NCBI GenBank assembly: GCA_027013165.1
Contig: JALUXV010000226.1
Span: forward strand, 1-64,000
DNA length: 64,000 nucleotides
Direction of reading: 5' to 3'
Origin: Alteromonadaceae bacterium
GTDB taxonomy: Bacteria; Pseudomonadota; Gammaproteobacteria; Enterobacterales; Alteromonadaceae
Below are positions 19,469 through 27,525 of the stretch, one piece after another; positions within the stretch are counted from its first letter, which is position 1, and every line of letters starts with the position of its first letter. The notes below the pieces were generated by a model that saw nothing but the letters and a program-made list of their open reading frames with translations, was not told the origin of the DNA and ran no database searches. The translations under genes and the position numbers were made by a program.

Positions 19469-20074
19469 TTAATTACCGATGGTTTCTAAAAAATTATGGT
19501 AGAGCGCATCAACTTGCGTATTTAATTCTTCCAGCGTACCACTGTTATCAATAACATGTGTAGCGGCTGCTTTTCGCTGCGCTCGTGAGGCTTGTGCAGC
19601 CATGATGTTTTCAATGGTTGCTTTTGAACTACCGTCGCGTTTCATCGCCCTTTGAAGTTGCAGTTCTTCTGGGCAATCAACCACAATCACGTAATTACAC
19701 ATAGTCGTAAGTTTGTTTTCAACTAGCAATGGTACAGACAAAATAGTAAACGGGCCGTCACTGATGTCGAGTTGTCGAGCCATCTCTTCCCTAATAAGTG
19801 GGTGAAGTAAGCCGTTTAGCCACTCTTTCTCACTACTGTTATTGAATACTTGTTCTCTAAGTACAGCGCGATTGAGCGTGCCATCGGTATGCAAAACTTG
19901 GTTTCCAAAGTGTGTTGCGATGGCGGCTAAACCTTTCGAACCCTTTTCTACCACTAGCCTTGCGACTATGTCTGCATCTACTATGGATATACCTTTGCTT
20001 TTAAACGCGTCTGAAACCGCAGATTTTCCGCTACCTATTCCGCCTGTTAGCCCAACGACTACACTGTTTCCCAT
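19469..20074 (-). CDS. coaE: Dephospho-CoA kinase
   Basis: Final enzyme of coenzyme A synthesis, phosphorylating the 3'-hydroxyl of dephospho-CoA. The 201-residue protein opens with the P-loop VVGLTGGIGSGKSAV (8-20) and has the DAD motif (IVDADIVAR) and HPLIRE in the CoA-binding part. Size fits the family (206 in E. coli). The start overlaps the pilD stop by one base (TAATG), the usual linkage of coaE to the type IV pilus operon in gammaproteobacteria. Confidence 0.95.
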   Translation of the reverse strand: MGNSVVVGLTGGIGSGKSAVSDAFKSKGISIVDADIVARLVVEKGSKGLAAIATHFGNQVLHTDGTLNRAVLREQVFNNSSEKEWLNGLLHPLIREEMARQLDISDGPFTILSVPLLVENKLTTMCNYVIVVDCPEELQLQRAMKRDGSSKATIENIMAAQASRAQRKAAATHVIDNSGTLEELNTQVDALYHNFLETIGN

Positions 20075-20973
20075 TAATCGATTACCCAGCTTATATAAGC
20101 GCTAATAATAGGTTCTTTATAAAGCAGCGTAATGAAGCCTGCAACCGCTATATAGGGTCCAAAGGGCATAGGTTGTGAAGTATTCGCTTCATCAGAGTCC
20201 GATTTCAGGCGTAACAATAAAATTCCGACAATCGCTCCAACTAAAGAGGACAACAAAATAATTATTGGAAGACCTTGCCAACCGGTGAACGCGCCCAGTG
20301 CAGCTAATAATTTAAAATCGCCGTACCCCATACCTTCTTTCCCTGTGGCCAGTTTGAACAACCAGTACACAGACCAAAGACTTAGATAGCCTGCTGCCGC
20401 ACCAATAATTGCGTCAAACATGTCTACAAATATAGATTGGGTGCTGAGGAGTAAACCAAGCCAAAGCAGGGGTAGCGTAAGCTGGTCTGGCAGTAACATT
20501 TTATCGGCATCGATAAATATTAATGCGATTAAAATGTAGCAAACCAACACAGACCAAAGAGCGGTCACTGATGGGCCATAGTGCCAAGCGGCTAATGTGC
20601 ACACTAATGCCGTAAAAAGTTCCACAGCTGGATAGCGAATTGAAATCTTAGATTTACATTGAGAGCATTTTCCACCTAACACCAAATAACTGATGACAGG
20701 TATGTTTTCCCAAGCTCTTATTCTATGTCCACAACAAGGGCAAGTACTGTGCGGTAGTACAAGATTAAAGGGCTGTTTTACGTCGTTTTCGACGGCAGAT
20801 TCTTTGGTTGAAAAGTAGTTTTTGTATTCCTCTTTCCAGCTGTTCTCCATCATTATCGGAAGTCGATAAATCACAACGTTCAAGAAACTACCTACCATCA
20901 AGCTGGTAATAAATACAATGGCATAGAAAAACGCGGGTAATTCAATACTTACCTGTATAACCGCATCTAGCAT
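20074..20973 (-). CDS. pilD: PilD, prepilin peptidase / N-methyltransferase
   Basis: Inner-membrane aspartic protease that cleaves type IV prepilin leaders and methylates the new N-terminal phenylalanine. The 299 residues have about eight hydrophobic segments, the cytoplasmic zinc cluster with two CxxC pairs (STCPCCGHRI and GGKCSQCKSK), and both catalytic aspartates in FIDADKMLLPD and GMGYGDFKLLAALGAF. It probably also processes type II secretion pseudopilins. It lies downstream of pilC and upstream of coaE in one transcript. Confidence 0.96.
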   Translation of the reverse strand: MLDAVIQVSIELPAFFYAIVFITSLMVGSFLNVVIYRLPIMMENSWKEEYKNYFSTKESAVENDVKQPFNLVLPHSTCPCCGHRIRAWENIPVISYLVLGGKCSQCKSKISIRYPAVELFTALVCTLAAWHYGPSVTALWSVLVCYILIALIFIDADKMLLPDQLTLPLLWLGLLLSTQSIFVDMFDAIIGAAAGYLSLWSVYWLFKLATGKEGMGYGDFKLLAALGAFTGWQGLPIIILLSSLVGAIVGILLLRLKSDSDEANTSQPMPFGPYIAVAGFITLLYKEPIISAYISWVID

Positions 20974-21026
20974 AAAAATTCTCTGAGTTATTTAGTGACA
21001 TGTATTGTACACAGGTGAAAGTGAAT

Positions 21027-22238
21027 CTACACCACGTTCCCCATTTCGAAGATGGGTAAGTACATAGCTACGATTAAGCCACCTATTACTACGCCAAGTA
21101 CTGCCATTATCATCGGCTCTAATAGGCTAGTTAGCCCGTCTACCATGTCGTCTACTTCGGCTTCATATATTGTGGCTATTTTACTCAGCATGGCGTCGAC
21201 GGCACCAGATTCTTCGCCAATCGCTATCATCTGAGTCACCATTTCGGGGAACACTTGAGTTACGCCCATAGCGGTGTGCATCGGCATGCCGCCTGCTACT
21301 TCTTTTCTAATGTACAGTATGGCGTTTCTGAATACCGCATTGCCCGATGCCCCCGCAGCAGATTCCAATGCGCCAATGAGGGGAACGCCTGCCGAAAAAG
21401 TCGTTGCTAGGGTTCTTGTAAAACGGGCAATAGAGGCTTTCTTTAATATTTCACCAATCACAGGAATTTTTAAGATTCGCACGTCTAGCTTGTCTCTTAA
21501 TGACTGGCTTTTTTTATAGGCACGTGTAAATAGGTAACCTGCAGTTCCCACACCAGCGGCAATTAACACGCCATAGTCTTGTACAAATCGAGAGATACCT
21601 AACACAAACTGGGTGAATACGGGGAGTTCGGCTCCAGAACTCTTAAAAATGTCTTCAAACTGAGGGACAACGAAGATCAAAAGAATCGTCGTAACGATAA
21701 AAGCAACGACCAAAACTGCGATGGGGTAGAACATGGCTTTTTTGATTTTTGATTTTAGTGCTTCGGCTTTTTCTTTATAAGTAGCGATTCGCTCGTAAAT
21801 CGTTTCTAGTGCACCAGATTGTTCCCCGGTAAACACTAAGTCGCAATAAAGGGTGTCAAATTGCTCGGGGTGTTTTTTCAATGCACTGGATAGTGGACTA
21901 CCCGCTTTCACTTCATTGGCAATATCCCGCAGCATGTCGCGCATGGTAACTTTACTATGCCCCTGTGCAATCATGTCGAGGGTTTGTATAAGCGATACCC
22001 CAGCACCTAGCATGGTTGCGATTTGTCGTGACATCACACAGATGTCTGCGGCAGTTATTTTTTGCCCACCAGAGCCAAATAAAGGCTTACTGAGTTTTTT
22101 AACTTTGTTTGCAGATATTCCTTGGCGGCGAAGTAGATTTTTGGCTTCAGCGAGGGACGTTGCAGCAATCTCGCCTTTACGGTTGTTTCCTTTGCGATCC
22201 TTTCCTTGCCAAGTGAATGTAAGACTTGCTTTTGCCAT
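21027..22238 (-). CDS. pilC: PilC, type IV pilus inner-membrane platform protein
   Basis: Polytopic platform protein (GspF family) on which PilB and PilT act during pilus growth and retraction. The 403-residue product has two tandem GspF domains, each with the signature (ADICVMSRQIATMLGAGVSL and ASIARFTRTLATTFSAGVPL), and three predicted membrane spans, the last near the C-terminus (PMIMAVLGVVIGGLIVAMY). The assembly ATPase gene pilB, normally between pilA and pilC, is not here; only 74 bases separate pilA and pilC. Confidence 0.96.
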   Translation of the reverse strand: MAKASLTFTWQGKDRKGNNRKGEIAATSLAEAKNLLRRQGISANKVKKLSKPLFGSGGQKITAADICVMSRQIATMLGAGVSLIQTLDMIAQGHSKVTMRDMLRDIANEVKAGSPLSSALKKHPEQFDTLYCDLVFTGEQSGALETIYERIATYKEKAEALKSKIKKAMFYPIAVLVVAFIVTTILLIFVVPQFEDIFKSSGAELPVFTQFVLGISRFVQDYGVLIAAGVGTAGYLFTRAYKKSQSLRDKLDVRILKIPVIGEILKKASIARFTRTLATTFSAGVPLIGALESAAGASGNAVFRNAILYIRKEVAGGMPMHTAMGVTQVFPEMVTQMIAIGEESGAVDAMLSKIATIYEAEVDDMVDGLTSLLEPMIMAVLGVVIGGLIVAMYLPIFEMGNVV

Positions 22239-22270
22239 AGTGATGATTTTTGTGCGCTAGGAAAAGGCAT

Positions 22271-22292
22271 TAGCCCAGCAATGGCCGGGCTA
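22271..22292 (-). terminator. Hairpin between pilA and pilC
   Basis: On the minus strand TAGCCC pairs with GGGCTA around a ten-base loop and is followed by AATGCCTTTTCC. It is a plausible partial terminator that would let the abundant pilin transcript exceed the pilC message. The T run is short, so read-through is likely. Confidence 0.55.
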
Positions 22293-22312
22293 GTCGGGTC
22301 AGGTACTGGTTG

Positions 22313-22741
22313 TTAGCACAAGGTAGTTGGTGTGCAAGCTGTACCCCAAGTAACGCGACCATTTGATACGGTTGGCGTTAGTACATAAGTTGCGGCTGCG
22401 TTTGAACCATCTACAATGCCTGAATCTGGAGATGCAGTTGCAGTGATTACACCATTTACAGTACCTACACCAACAATACTACCAGACGCAGAAACATCTG
22501 CCGGAATACCACTGGTACCGCCGTCACAGTTAGCAAGCGTTGAGTCAACAGTTTGAGCACAAATTTCAACTGCGGTTTTAGCCGCTGCGGTTGCGTTGGT
22601 AACTTCGGTGAACTTCGCTTTTTCAGTGTAGTTTTGATACGCCGGTAAAGCGATGGCCGCCAAAATGCCGATAATGGCAACAACGATCATTAATTCAATT
22701 AGTGTAAAACCTTTTTGGTTTTGGGTAGTCATGTTAGTCAT
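22313..22741 (-). CDS. pilA: PilA, major type IV pilin
   Basis: Type IVa prepilin, 142 residues. The leader is [11 protein letters not shown] followed by [18 protein letters not shown], giving cleavage after Gly11, N-methylated Phe and Glu at position 5 of the mature pilin. Four cysteines are present, including a C-terminal pair in [11 protein letters not shown] that would form the disulfide-bounded D-region. I chose the ATG at 22741 because a GGAG site lies 7 bases upstream; an earlier in-frame start at 22768 would lengthen the leader to an unusual 20 residues. It heads the operon with pilC and pilD, all transcribed leftward. Confidence 0.95.
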   Translation of the reverse strand: MTNMTTQNQKGFTLIELMIVVAIIGILAAIALPAYQNYTEKAKFTEVTNATAAAKTAVEICAQTVDSTLANCDGGTSGIPADVSASGSIVGVGTVNGVITATASPDSGIVDGSNAAATYVLTPTVSNGRVTWGTACTPTTLC

Positions 22742-22844
22742 GGTATTTCTCCGGTACGTATACAACACGTTAAACGTTAAATTGACGATTCAAATGGACC
22801 TGATACCTGAGTCGCCTCTGGTACGGCCCTGGTACATGTTTTTC

Positions 22845-22872
22845 AGTATAGAAGGCAATGTGCCACTGACAA
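22845..22872 (-). promoter_or_regulatory. Sigma-70 promoter of pilA
   Basis: On the minus strand TTGTCA (22867-22872) and TATACT (22845-22850) are 16 bases apart, about 100 bases before the pilA ATG. Between promoter and gene there is a direct repeat of GTACCAG. A GGCAC element typical of sigma-54 is present in the spacer but without a correctly spaced GC, so I do not call a sigma-54 promoter. The remaining 22873-23090 stretch contains an 8-bp hairpin (GCGCACTC/GAGTGCGC, 23048-23070) near the nadC end and nothing else recognisable. Confidence 0.6.
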
Positions 22873-23090
22873 GTATCAGAAATCATACCCGTGTTTACCT
22901 TTCTATTTAGCAAGCGCTACGTGATGAGCTAAAAAAATAGAACGTGGTAAAAACCTTTTATAGTCAGACAGTTAATATGTTGTCTAAATTAATACTTGGG
23001 TATTTTTCAGAACTGAGCTTCGAAAAGTTATTGGAGAGATTAGACCAGCGCACTCTGAGATTGAGTGCGCAAATAGTACAAGACGCAAGA

Positions 23091-23945
23091 TTAAGAAATA
23101 TGGATCCTAAGGGACAAGTCGATAGCCTCCACATGCTTAGTCAACGCGCCTGACGATATATAATCTACACCTAACGTAGCTAATGAACTGAGTCGAGCGT
23201 CAGTAATGTTGCCAGACACTTCCAGTTTACTTTGGCCGTTGTTTAGCGCTACTGACTCTTGTATCTGTTCGTTGGTGAAATTGTCTAGCATGATGATGTC
23301 TGCGTGGGCAGATAAGGCTTTTTTGAGCTCGTCGATACTTTCGACTTCAACTTCTACAGGAACACCAGGCTTCATTGCTTTTGCCCTTGATACTGCTTTT
23401 TCAATGCCTCCACAGGCAAAAATATGGTTTTCCTTAATCAGGAAAGCGTCAAACAAGCCAATGCGATGATTCTTACCTCCGCCGCATGCTACGGCATATT
23501 TCTGGGCCAGTCTAAGCCCTGGTATGGTTTTACGGGTGTCGAGAATCACTGTTTTACTGTCTTTAAGAATATCAGCATAGTACTGAGTAACAGTTGCCGT
23601 TGCCGACAGTGTTTGTAAAAAGTTTAACGCGGTACGCTCACCGGTAAGAATAATCCGAGCATTTCCCGTTAAAGTGGCAAGTGTTGTGTTTGCGTCTACT
23701 TGATCACCGTCTTTGACATGCCAGGTAATATCTAAGTCGCCGTCAAATACCGTGAAGGCTTCTGTTGCCCACGCTACACCGCAAATTACACAAGGCTCTC
23801 GCGTAATTATGGTTGCAGTTGCTGTGGCTTGTTCGTCGATAAGACATGCTGTGATGTCATTGGCTAACGAAACTGTACCACCTAGGTCTTCGCTCAACGC
23901 GGCTGATACTTGCTGGCGAATGGCTGTTGGGCTTGGGGCTGTCAT
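23091..23945 (-). CDS. nadC: NadC, nicotinate-nucleotide pyrophosphorylase (carboxylating)
   Basis: Converts quinolinate and PRPP to nicotinate mononucleotide in de novo NAD synthesis. The 284-residue protein carries the family motifs ERTALNFLQTLSATAT, DTRKTIPGLRLAQKYAVACGGGKNHR and the C-terminal ISSGALTKHVEAIDLSLRI. The length is close to E. coli NadC (297). It sits between pilA and ampD as in many gammaproteobacteria. The hairpin at 23048-23070 just past its stop lacks a T run. Confidence 0.95.
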   Translation of the reverse strand: MTAPSPTAIRQQVSAALSEDLGGTVSLANDITACLIDEQATATATIITREPCVICGVAWATEAFTVFDGDLDITWHVKDGDQVDANTTLATLTGNARIILTGERTALNFLQTLSATATVTQYYADILKDSKTVILDTRKTIPGLRLAQKYAVACGGGKNHRIGLFDAFLIKENHIFACGGIEKAVSRAKAMKPGVPVEVEVESIDELKKALSAHADIIMLDNFTNEQIQESVALNNGQSKLEVSGNITDARLSSLATLGVDYISSGALTKHVEAIDLSLRIHIS

Positions 23946-23964
23946 AGAATCACACTGTATTGCT

Positions 23965-24471
23965 TTAGAGGGTACGCAATATTAACCGTTCTCCGCGCTG
24001 AGTAAACTCCAATTGGCGCAAAACGCTCATTCCCAGCAGAATTTCGTCATCGCTCATTCCCGGATTGAGGTTTGCTTCAACATCGCGAAGTACAATATCA
24101 CCGATACGCAGCGTATCAATACGGGATTCGTTGATTTGCACAATACCATTTGCAGTACTGGCTAACGCTTGTCTCCCTGCTTGCATTTGCAAGGTTGATG
24201 CAAGGTGTGCAGGCACTGCAACATCCGTTGCGCCCGTATCAACCAAAAACGTTACCTTGGTGCCATTAATAAAGCCAGAAGTGACATAGTGACCAGCACG
24301 ATTTTGTTTAAGTCTGACTTCCACACGATTTCCCACCTGAGAAGACTCTGGGGAGGAATTTGGATTAACTTGACGGTCCAACAGCTCTGAAAATACCATA
24401 ATTAGCAAGCCAAACGCCGATATCCAAGCCAGCACAATCATCCACTTACCCATGCTTTTTTGTTCAGTCAA
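23965..24471 (-). CDS. Membrane-anchored retropepsin-like aspartic protease (clan AA)
   Basis: The 168-residue protein has one N-terminal membrane helix (about 9-28), a polar linker, then a retropepsin-like domain with the catalytic triad in FLVDTGATDVAVP (D78) and the second hydrophobic loop EILLGMSVLRQLEF. It corresponds to the TIGR02281-type family of bacterial single-domain aspartic proteases, which act in the periplasm on unknown substrates. The start is a TTG with a GAGG site 7 bases upstream; no ATG fits so well. It lies between nadC and ampD. Directly upstream (34 bases from the start codon) is an eight-unit hexamer repeat. Confidence 0.88.
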   Translation of the reverse strand: MTEQKSMGKWMIVLAWISAFGLLIMVFSELLDRQVNPNSSPESSQVGNRVEVRLKQNRAGHYVTSGFINGTKVTFLVDTGATDVAVPAHLASTLQMQAGRQALASTANGIVQINESRIDTLRIGDIVLRDVEANLNPGMSDDEILLGMSVLRQLEFTQRGERLILRTL

Positions 24472-24504
24472 AAGAATTCCTCTTTAAAGTTGTGTGGTAA
24501 CGTT

Positions 24505-24552
24505 GTCTATGTCTATGTCTATGTCTATGTCTATGTCTATGTCTATGTCTAT
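24505..24552. repeat. Hexanucleotide microsatellite, (GTCTAT) x 8
   Basis: Eight uninterrupted copies of GTCTAT (48 bases) lie in the gap between the aspartic-protease start (24471, minus strand) and ampD. On the minus strand the unit reads ATAGAC and occupies the place where the protease promoter or its upstream contacts should be. The last unit abuts a palindromic element. The unit length leaves any reading frame unchanged, so an effect would be on promoter spacing or DNA shape. Confidence 0.95.
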
Positions 24553-24654
24553 GGGAAGTCATGGACCATTCCCTTCACGCCACAAGCCCCTCCATGGGGG
24601 CTCTGCTTCGGCATCCATGCCTCAGAAGGAAGTGAACGGCCCATGACTTCCCAT
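24551..24654. repeat. Palindromic element, copy B, with a degenerate partial copy after it
   Basis: ATGGGAAGTCATGGACC (24551-24567) pairs with GGCCCATGACTTCCCAT (24638-24654), around a core GGGGGCTCTGCTTCGGCA then CCATGCCTCAG that matches copy A. A second, decayed left arm follows at about 24671-24712 (ACTCATGAGCCATTCCCTCC against AGTCATGGACCATTCCCTTC). The outer GTCAGTTAA-type ends of copies A and C are missing, so this is a shorter or eroded member. The rest of the gap to ampD (24713-24824) holds only an AT-rich probable promoter. Confidence 0.7.
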
Positions 24655-24824
24655 TGACTACAACAACGAAACTCATGAGCCATTCCCTCCACGCCAAAAA
24701 TCCCGCGCAGAAAGCTGCTTATAGTCTCTCGTCACAACGCCCGTTACAAATTATCGTTGCGTTCAAAAAATTAGGTGTCACACTTCTATAATTAATTGAG
24801 GTTAATATAAAAATTTAAACCCTT

Positions 24825-25424
24825 ATGAAGTATTACCCTTTGGCAGCTCAAGTGGATTGTCCTTTTTTCGATGAGCGCCCCAATGAAAGCGACGTAAACT
24901 TGCTTGTCATACACAATATATCACTACCGCCCGAAGAGTTTGGTGGTGATGGCATTAGGGGGCTGTTTACAGGCACATTAGACTACAGTGCCCATCCGTT
25001 TTATGCGCAGTTAGAGGGGCTTAGAGTATCCGCCCATTGTGTTATTTATCGCGATGGAAAGATAGAGCAATATGTGCCATTTAGTCACAGAGCATGGCAT
25101 GCTGGTGTGTCTTCTTTCCAAGGCGTGAGCCGTTGCAATGACTACTCTATTGGTATCGAGTTGGAAGGCACTGATAATTTGGCCTACACACAAGTTCAGT
25201 ATGATGCGTTGGTCGAGTTAACTTCTTTTATCAGAAAGGTTTATCCTCGGATCTCATTAGGTCGAATTGTGGGGCATAATGATATTGCTCCGGGACGAAA
25301 AACTGATCCGGGTGTTGCCTTTAATTGGACGTATTTTCGTCAACGAATTAACCACAGAAAATCGTTGGTATCGGAGCCAACACAAATGAACGTCACTGCG
25401 AAAAAGAGTAGGGAAAAACTATGA
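24825..25424 (+). CDS. ampD: AmpD, 1,6-anhydro-N-acetylmuramyl-L-alanine amidase
   Basis: Cytoplasmic zinc amidase of peptidoglycan recycling that cleaves the stem peptide from anhydro-MurNAc. The 199-residue protein has the zinc ligands H30 (LLVIHNISLP), H151 (VGHNDIAPG) and D161, plus E112 and K159, which correspond to the catalytic residues of Citrobacter AmpD. Length is slightly above the E. coli protein (183). It overlaps ampE by ATGA. In species with AmpR/AmpC its loss derepresses beta-lactamase; no ampR is seen nearby. Confidence 0.96.
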   Translation: MKYYPLAAQVDCPFFDERPNESDVNLLVIHNISLPPEEFGGDGIRGLFTGTLDYSAHPFYAQLEGLRVSAHCVIYRDGKIEQYVPFSHRAWHAGVSSFQGVSRCNDYSIGIELEGTDNLAYTQVQYDALVELTSFIRKVYPRISLGRIVGHNDIAPGRKTDPGVAFNWTYFRQRINHRKSLVSEPTQMNVTAKKSREKL

Positions 25425-26287
25425 TCCTGATGAGCTTGTTATTGGTTTTGAGCATAGAGCGGCTGGTAGCAAAAACGTCGAAATGGCATGGTGAATTTTA
25501 TGTTCGTGCCTACAGAGAATGGCTTGAGCAGAAAGGGTTATTGTCTGAACACACCAAGGATTTGGCATTGTGGTTCTATATGATTGCGCCTGCTTTGATT
25601 GCGGCGGCGGTTGAAGCATGGCTACTTGGGGCGGCGTTAACATTTGTATTGCAAACACTGGTGCTATTCGTTGCTATTGGTTGTCCGGCGTTACGCGCTA
25701 CGTACAAGTGCTTTCTGAATGCTGCTGACCGTGGTGACTTGCAGGCTTGTAGCATGTATACCGACCAGCTCGGGCATTGCGATAATCAAGAAAAAGAGGC
25801 CTCTGCAAAGTCAGAAGGGCGCAGTTTCGGACAACATTTGACCTGGTTAAACTACCAACATTACGCTGCGGTTATGCTCTGGTTCGTTGCGTTTGGTGCT
25901 CCTGGTGTGATTTTTTATTGTTTGAGTCGCAATACCGCAGATGCTTTATGTGCTGCAAAACATCCTATGGCTGCTAGTGCGCGACACTTGATGTACGCTC
26001 TAGACTTTATTCCTGTGCGTATTACAGCGCTAGGATTACTGTTTATGGGGCATTTCTCCCGAGCGTTGCCAGAGTGGTTGAAGTACGTGTTGTCGGTGAA
26101 AACACCGGCTTATGACGTGTTAACCTCGGTATCGTCGAAAGCGGAAATGTTAAGTGAAGACGAATTAGAAGCTCAGGCGTACAACGCGTCTGTCGAGCCT
26201 AAGGTATTGGTTAAATTAGCTAAAAGAAATGTCATGTTTTTACTTGCAGCCACGTCAATACTGACATTGAGCGGTTTTATTGCCTAA
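25421..26287 (+). CDS. ampE: AmpE-like inner-membrane protein
   Basis: The 288-residue protein has several hydrophobic segments (about 55-90, 145-170, 190-210 and a C-terminal helix) and matches AmpE in length (284 in E. coli) and in segments such as LLLVLSIERL, HGEFYVRAYREWLEQKG and the central CSMYTDQLGHCD...FGQHLTWLNYQHYAAVMLWFV-type region. AmpE was proposed as a sensor of cell-wall state linked to ampD; its biochemical role remains unclear. It is translationally coupled to ampD (ATGA); an ATG nine bases in is an alternative start. A strong hairpin follows. Confidence 0.9.
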   Translation: MILMSLLLVLSIERLVAKTSKWHGEFYVRAYREWLEQKGLLSEHTKDLALWFYMIAPALIAAAVEAWLLGAALTFVLQTLVLFVAIGCPALRATYKCFLNAADRGDLQACSMYTDQLGHCDNQEKEASAKSEGRSFGQHLTWLNYQHYAAVMLWFVAFGAPGVIFYCLSRNTADALCAAKHPMAASARHLMYALDFIPVRITALGLLFMGHFSRALPEWLKYVLSVKTPAYDVLTSVSSKAEMLSEDELEAQAYNASVEPKVLVKLAKRNVMFLLAATSILTLSGFIA

Positions 26288-26299
26288 AAAGCACCTCCA

Positions 26300-26352
26300 A
26301 CGGCTTGACTATTGGTAAAACAAATTTCGACCAATAGTTGGCCGTTTCTTTC
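26300..26352 (+). terminator. Hairpin after ampE
   Basis: ACTATTGGT (26308-26316) pairs with ACCAATAGT (26330-26338), extended by ACGGC/GCCGT outside small internal loops, then TTCTTTCCT. It probably ends the ampDE message. The arms also contain ATTGGT and ACCAAT, the PdhR half-sites, but 13 bases apart instead of 3, so I do not call it an operator. Confidence 0.6.
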
Positions 26353-26471
26353 CTCAGTTAGAACTTTCTCTCTCATCAGACCAGTTGTTTGGTGTCTGTG
26401 TTTTCCCTTATTTATCAACAAAAAACTACTTTAGTTAGTGCAAAGTTCTTGGCTTTATTTTTCACACAGTA

Positions 26472-26525
26472 TTTACGTATCTGGCGATCTGACCTACACT
26501 AATAAGGTAAATTGGTATTACCAAT
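26472..26525 (+). promoter_or_regulatory. pdhR promoter with PdhR operator
   Basis: TTTACG (26472-26477) and TACACT (26495-26500) are spaced by 17 bases. Ten bases after the -10 lies ATTGGTATTACCAAT (26511-26525), a perfect match to the known PdhR box ATTGGTnnnACCAAT, placed over the transcript start as in the E. coli pdh operon. Autorepression relieved by pyruvate is expected from the family. The rest of the 318-base gap upstream has the ampE hairpin and no gene. Confidence 0.88.
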
Positions 26526-26605
26526 ATGAGTTTTCAAGCCATCTTGTTTACATAAACTACGAGGTTTGAGGGCTGAATGGTTACTCAAAGGGAAGCGATT
26601 CAAGT

Positions 26606-27352
26606 ATGCGTCAGCAACGCAAAAAGTTAGCAGATGTAATTACTGAACAACTAGAATCCATGATTCTTGATGGCACCCTTTTGTCTGGGCAAAAGCTGCC
26701 CCCAGAGCGAGAGCTTGCATTACAGTTTGATGTATCTCGCCCGTCACTAAGAGAAGCCATTGGTAATTTGCAAGCGCGAGGATTGGTCGAGCGTAAGCAG
26801 GGTGGTGGAACTTTCGTTAATCGAAATTTAAATTCCGCGATGCGTGACCCATTAATGGCTCTAGTGAGTAAACGTCCTGAAACTCAGTTCGATTTACTAG
26901 AGTTCAGGCACGCATTGGAGGGTATGGCAGCTTATTACGCGGCACTTCGCGGACAGCCAGAAGATTACGATGCGTTAAAACAAGCATTGAAAGATTTACC
27001 TTCACCCGGCCCAAAAGAAAGTAAGCGAGCGCAAGCCGAGGCCCTAGGGCAGTTTTACGTGATTATGGCAAGAGCCTCTCACAATATGGTGTTGCTTCAC
27101 GTAATGAATACCATGCAAAGCATGCTGGTTGAAAATATTGAGCGCAACTTAGACATGTTAGCGCTGCACACTGACGTGAGTGACGACATAGGCCGCCAGC
27201 GTCACGAAATTGTTGAAGCAATAGCGGCGCGCGACCCTGAAGCAGCGCGCCAAGCGTGTAATACGCACCTTGCTTACATTGAGAAAACACTATTAACCAT
27301 TAACCAGCGAGACAGCCGTGTACAACGAGCGCTTCGACGGTTAGAAATTTAG
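26606..27352 (+). CDS. pdhR: PdhR, pyruvate-responsive GntR-family repressor
   Basis: Repressor of the pyruvate dehydrogenase operon. The 248-residue protein has an N-terminal winged helix (about 8-75, KLPPERELALQFDVSRPSLREAIGNLQARGLVERKQGGGTFV) and a C-terminal FCD effector domain with the typical EFRHALEGMAAYYAA and RHEIVEAIAARDPEAARQ segments. It is followed by aceE, aceF and lpd and preceded by its own operator at 26511-26525. Length is near E. coli PdhR (254). Confidence 0.95.
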   Translation: MRQQRKKLADVITEQLESMILDGTLLSGQKLPPERELALQFDVSRPSLREAIGNLQARGLVERKQGGGTFVNRNLNSAMRDPLMALVSKRPETQFDLLEFRHALEGMAAYYAALRGQPEDYDALKQALKDLPSPGPKESKRAQAEALGQFYVIMARASHNMVLLHVMNTMQSMLVENIERNLDMLALHTDVSDDIGRQRHEIVEAIAARDPEAARQACNTHLAYIEKTLLTINQRDSRVQRALRRLEI

Positions 27353-27525
27353 CGACTTAAGTCGCAAAAAAGAATTGCAGTAAGCGGTAGTGGTAGTAAA
27401 CAACACCGCTGCAAAGAGAATCACGTTCAAATGAACGTGAACAAAATAACGTAAATTGAAGTTTCCCTTTTCCCAGATCCCATGGCGAGAGGGATTTTCT
27501 GTATCAGCAACTATAGGATGGCACC
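27352..27525 (+). promoter_or_regulatory. aceE leader with four consecutive hairpins
   Basis: The 173-base pdhR-aceE gap contains, in order, the perfect palindrome GCGACTTAAGTCGC (27352-27365), a stem AGCGGT/ACCGCT (about 27383-27411), the perfect inverted repeat CACGTTCA-AA-TGAACGTG (27422-27439), and ATCCC/GGGAT followed by TTTTC (about 27477-27497). The last resembles a weak terminator. No promoter stands out, so these may process or attenuate the pdhR-aceE transcript. A good AGGA site precedes the aceE ATG. Confidence 0.5.

Noticed and set aside
22845-22875. Sigma-54 promoter for pilA (TGGCAC on the minus strand)
   Set aside because: The GC at the -12 position is missing at the required spacing, whereas a good sigma-70 promoter overlaps it.
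23048-23070. Terminator of nadC
   Set aside because: The 8-bp stem is perfect but not followed by a T run on the nadC strand.
22944-23153. Open frame of 69 codons on the plus strand between pilA and nadC
   Set aside because: Starts at GTG or an internal ATG without a ribosome site, runs antisense into the end of nadC and resembles no family known to me. Protein-like composition alone is not enough.
24505-24552. CRISPR-like array
   Set aside because: The unit is a contiguous hexamer without spacers; it is a microsatellite.
24460-24657. Open frame with a (VY)n repeat across the hexamer microsatellite
   Set aside because: The repeat of six bases is open in any frame lacking stops; the frame covers the protease start and the palindromic element and has no ribosome site.
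26308-26338. Second PdhR operator upstream of pdhR
   Set aside because: ATTGGT and ACCAAT are 13 bases apart instead of 3; the structure is better explained as the ampE terminator stem.
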